From contig NC_090151.1 in NCBI RefSeq assembly GCF_017916325.1, positions 67,001 to 131,000 on the forward strand: DNA of 64,000 nucleotides, in the 5' to 3' direction. The position numbers were made by a program, and so were the translations under genes. This DNA is from Leishmania martiniquensis (lineage: Eukaryota > Euglenozoa > Kinetoplastea > Trypanosomatida > Trypanosomatidae). Below are positions 61,056-64,000 of this stretch, in pieces. Numbering within the stretch: position 1 is the stretch's first letter; each line of letters opens with the position of its first letter. The notes under the pieces are model-generated. The model was not told the DNA's origin, did not search any database, and was given only the letters and a program-made list of their open reading frames with translations.

Positions 61056-62375
61056 CTATTGGTCTGCACGTGTGTCGACCTCATCCCCGAGGCTGTGCGG
61101 CGTGTCGAAGAGACGGGGACACCGCTTGCTGTACACTTGCCGTGCATTGATGTTGATACGCATGTGTCGCATGCAAAGGCGCCAGTAGCGCTCCCTCGCC
61201 GCCGCCGTCATGCTGGCCTTGTCCACTGGCGAAAAACTTCCGTCGGGGGTGGGGTGGGCATAGTAGGCGTGCTGGCGATACTGGTCCCTCTCCATATCTG
61301 TCAGCTCGTCTTCTGGTACCGTCAGATAGGTAGGGCAGTCGTCGAGGATGCGTGGCGTCGAGTGGAACGCCATCCGCGAGGGCCCGGTGAAGGCTACCAT
61401 GTCGCCACTCCGCAGTAGAAACGCGTACGGGGCATCCTCGCGGGAATGGGTGCCCATCAAGAAAATAGCGGAGCAGCCTAACGACAAGCTCATTAGCGGC
61501 TGCTCCAGCGCCTCCTCGCTGGTGTCCTGGTGGCACATCATCATCGACCCTACAGGAAAGTAGTTAACGATCGCCGTCTGCGGCTCGTAGACGTCGGGGT
61601 AGGCGCAGCAGAACCCGTCCTGCCGCACCTCTGCCACGAGTGAGACAAGGTCGCACATACGCCGACGCAGCGCAAACGGAAAAGTTGAGAAGCTGTCGGG
61701 GTGGTACTGCTTCCGCGTCCAGTCGTAGCTGTACCCAAGCGTGGCCCACCGCATTGGCGGCTGATAGCAGGACGTACTCTGCGGCGCCTTTGCGTGGGTG
61801 CTGAGAATGTTAGGGTGGTGCTTCGAGTCGCCGTACTCGAGCACCGCCTCCCTGCACCAATGCTGCTGCTCCACCTCGCTGAGTACGCCAGGAAACAGCA
61901 AAAGCCCGGGGACACCAGCAAAGGTGTAGCACACTGTTTCCGTACCCTGCTCCGCTTCTTCCGCTTCAGAGTACGCGGTGCACCCTTTCCGCCGGGGCCC
62001 AGGCGGGAGAAAGACGCGATGAATACGCCGCTTGTTCTCGTCGGTGTTGCGATCGAGGTCGTGCAGATGCACCACATCCGTCAGATCCGTCTCTGGGGGC
62101 GGCGGTTGACGACGCGCGTCACGCCTCGAGAGCTCGTAAAGCTTGTAACGCTTTTCAGCCATTCGAAACGGGGTGAAGGATAGGTCGCTCTTGGCACCGT
62201 CGCAGGGGCACTTCGCGCCGGCCGCCGAAGCCGTCGTGGCCAGTGATGAGCGCGCACATGAGCGGTCATCAGGAGGACCGGCCGCGGTGGGGCCGGTAGC
62301 TGGCCTAGGCAAGTTCCTCGCTAAGGATTTTGGCGGTAACGACAGCGCCTCCTCGCACGCCACGGGATGCGGCAT
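61056..62375 (-). CDS. ALKBH1-like 2-oxoglutarate/Fe(II) dioxygenase
   Basis: The protein has 439 residues. The AlkB core is complete: NYFPVGSMMMCHQD with iron ligands H282 and D284, third ligand H338 in AFHSTPRI, and the 2-oxoglutarate-binding R406-x5-R412 pair in MRININARQV. The LSLGCSAIFLMGT strand and the FAGVPGLLLFPGVLS region upstream resemble ALKBH1. ALKBH1 proteins demethylate tRNA m1A and form 5-formylcytosine in mitochondrial tRNA in animals, and a DNA N6-methyladenine role is debated. The N-terminal 70 residues are Pro/Ala/Ser-rich with a CPCDGAK segment and may be a targeting or disordered extension. A second Met at residue 72 (MAEKRYKLYEL) is another possible start. Nothing points to J-base proteins (JBP). 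Confidence 0.88.
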   Translation of the reverse strand: MPHPVACEEALSLPPKSLARNLPRPATGPTAAGPPDDRSCARSSLATTASAAGAKCPCDGAKSDLSFTPFRMAEKRYKLYELSRRDARRQPPPPETDLTDVVHLHDLDRNTDENKRRIHRVFLPPGPRRKGCTAYSEAEEAEQGTETVCYTFAGVPGLLLFPGVLSEVEQQHWCREAVLEYGDSKHHPNILSTHAKAPQSTSCYQPPMRWATLGYSYDWTRKQYHPDSFSTFPFALRRRMCDLVSLVAEVRQDGFCCAYPDVYEPQTAIVNYFPVGSMMMCHQDTSEEALEQPLMSLSLGCSAIFLMGTHSREDAPYAFLLRSGDMVAFTGPSRMAFHSTPRILDDCPTYLTVPEDELTDMERDQYRQHAYYAHPTPDGSFSPVDKASMTAAARERYWRLCMRHMRININARQVYSKRCPRLFDTPHSLGDEVDTRADQ

Positions 62376-64000
62376 ACCGCTTAGAGAAGTGGCAACGGGA
62401 GCGGAAAGATCAAGGCAGCGTATGGCACGACTTTCACTGGCGTAAACTACTCGCGAGAGAGCGAGACAAGAGGGGGGCAGTGAGAAGGGAGAAGAGAGGT
62501 CTATCGTTTAGCATCGCGCGACGCTCCTCGGCAGCGCAATGCGCAGCCCCACTCCGCCGAGTGTCACCAGGAACGCAGTGATACACATAAAGTCAGATGA
62601 AAGAGCAGCGGAGGCCGTCGACAGGAAGCCTTCATCTGGCAAGCGCCTAGGCAGCCAACCTCACGACTGGGACGGGCATGAGCTTCAGGTGCGCCTCAAT
62701 CGATCGCACAGAGTGAATGTCGCACTGCTCTTGTCGCCCCTACACCCGGCGGTCCCAAGCGCCTCATGGACACGAACACAACACACCCAGGCCACGCCAT
62801 GAACTGGTCAAGTGCCCTGAGAAGTAGCGCGTGAAGCAAAGAAAGGGGCATGGAGGCGCCTACGTACACGCCGCCGCCGCTCTCACGACAAACCACAAAG
62901 GCGTTGGTTCCCCATTACACACTTTCAACTGCACACACACACACACACGCGAGCACATGACGCACGCAGCCGACGCGTTCGCCTGCCACCGTTGCGCTGG
63001 CGACTGCAACTCAGCCCGTCTGCGGCGCGCCGTCCAGCGATCAGGGCCGGCCACGCGCCGCACAGGCTCCCACCCCCGCGTCCCCCCCTTCACAAGCGCG
63101 CTGCGCCATCGGCGCCACGCGGATCCGGGTGGACGGCGCGCCTAGAGATTCAGGCATGAAGGGGGGGTCCACCCGCACGCCGCGTGTGCTCCGGGACAAG
63201 GTCGGCTGGCGCCCTCGGAGACCCGCTCTGCGCTTTGCCGGCATGCTGTGCTTCGCCCACCGTCCCCTCCAGCCGCGGCGCCCCACACCCAGAGGCAGCT
63301 TCAGGGCAGCGCCGCCGCCGGGGGCGGCGTGGGCAAAGGGCCCCGCGCCCTCGCCCCACCCCCGCACGCCCATATGGCCGCGGACACGCCCGAAGCGCCC
63401 CCACACACACACGCACCGCGACAGGCGAAGCGCCGCCATGGCCCAGCGGCAGCAAGGCGGCCCCGTCCTCACCTAAAGGTGCAAACTTCTCAGCAGAGGG
63501 TGCGCCAGGCGAGAAGGTCCCATAGAGAGAGATAAGCAAGCATACAGAGAGCCCAAGGTCGTTTTGTGCTCAGCGCACCGGAGGTAGCGCGATGGACATC
63601 GGGCGAGGAAGCCCATGCAGCGCGACTACGATGTGTGACATCACATCACTGCGTGAAGCGAGTTGTGCTCTGAGAGCAAGACGTTAGATCGATCTCGCGT
63701 ACCTTACCGTACACAACGCCGAATCGGCTTCCATTGTTCCGCAGCCGGCCGAGGCAGGGGGGAGGCCGCGGGCGTACGGCGTTGGTAGGGCAGTGGAAAG
63801 TAGCATGCCGTGTGCTCTCCATGCTGTCGCACCTGCCGGCCACCTGCCGCTGCAGAAGCCCCAAGTGCGGACTTGCGCTCGTGAGGTGCTGGGCAAGAGG
63901 GAAGGGGAGGAACGTCCCCCTCTGTGGTCTTCTAAGCTCGGCAGCGGGACTGATCGGTGTGTGTGGGGGGGAGGGGGGACGGTGTCACATGGCCTTCATC
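62376..64000. other. Right-edge region with GC-rich repeat-like block
   Basis: No gene is supported. 62935-63032 is a dispersed repeat copy. 63030-63480 is very GC-rich, with CCCACACCC and GCCGCCGCC runs and a CA run, unlike other spacers. It may be the remains of a SIDER-type retroposon. The rest is spacer. Confidence 0.5.
62935..63032 (+). repeat. Small dispersed repeat, copy 2
   Basis: Direct copy of the sequence found inverted at 42633-42729, near-identical over about 100 bases, flanked on the left by a CA run. It lies upstream of the dioxygenase gene, as copy 1 lies upstream of PSMD9. Confidence 0.7.

Noticed and set aside
60020..61147. 375-codon minus-strand frame
   Set aside because: Overlaps the end of the dioxygenase gene in another frame and has random composition.
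1..64000. CRISPR array, operon or bacterial element
   Set aside because: Trypanosomatid organisation and eukaryotic gene content; no regularly spaced repeats seen.
1..64000. Transcription strand-switch region
   Set aside because: Every supported gene is on the minus strand, so no convergent or divergent switch is visible.

Overview
The window is nuclear DNA of a trypanosomatid, most likely Leishmania or a close relative in the Leishmaniinae. Every convincing gene lies on the minus strand. All are intronless, with high G/C at third codon positions. They are separated by intergenic stretches of about 0.6 to 4 kb full of purine-rich tracts on the plus strand (polypyrimidine on the transcribed strand), CA/GT/TA microsatellites and dispersed repeats. 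This is what one polycistronic transcription unit matured by trans-splicing and polyadenylation looks like. From memory, the order PRL phosphatase, ELP3b, second PRL phosphatase, then the IP3/ryanodine-type receptor resembles Leishmania chromosome 16. I could not verify this, and I do not assign a species.

Layout from left to right; transcription runs right to left. 0.8-1.9 kb holds a LAS1-like pre-rRNA processing nuclease. 3.6-9.8 kb holds two mitochondrial carrier (SLC25) genes. 10.3-11.3 kb holds a small unknown gene that seems to continue in a second frame. 12.6-21.5 kb holds two prenylated PRL-type phosphatases on either side of ELP3b. 23.6-29.0 kb holds an ankyrin/alpha-beta hydrolase membrane protein and a large helical protein. 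30.1-38.7 kb holds an inositol-trisphosphate/ryanodine receptor-type calcium channel. 38.7-41.4 kb is an unusual gene-free island with eroded coding-like frames. 41.7-45.2 kb holds proteasome chaperone PSMD9/Nas2 and a STE20-type kinase. 46.1-46.7 kb holds a chimeric, nearly identical fragment of the calcium-channel gene. 47.0-54.3 kb holds TRM5 tRNA methyltransferase and an NBS1-like FHA-BRCT protein. 58.4-62.4 kb holds a zinc-finger protein, possibly mitochondrial, and an ALKBH1-like dioxygenase. The right end is repeat-like and GC-rich.

The genes do not form one pathway, as expected for a trypanosomatid array. Several do concern RNA modification or processing (LAS1-like, ELP3b, TRM5, ALKBH1-like), calcium or phosphatase signalling (channel, PRLs, kinase) and genome maintenance (NBS1-like). 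The most interesting observations are: (i) the 46 kb fragment, which joins two channel-gene segments normally 3.6 kb apart, in frame, through a 6-bp microhomology and with only one visible mismatch; (ii) a very young repeat family with three copies; (iii) a likely frameshift at about 10.95 kb; (iv) the degenerate island at 39.5-41.4 kb; (v) a perfect 24-bp palindrome with a TGACGTCA core upstream of TRM5.
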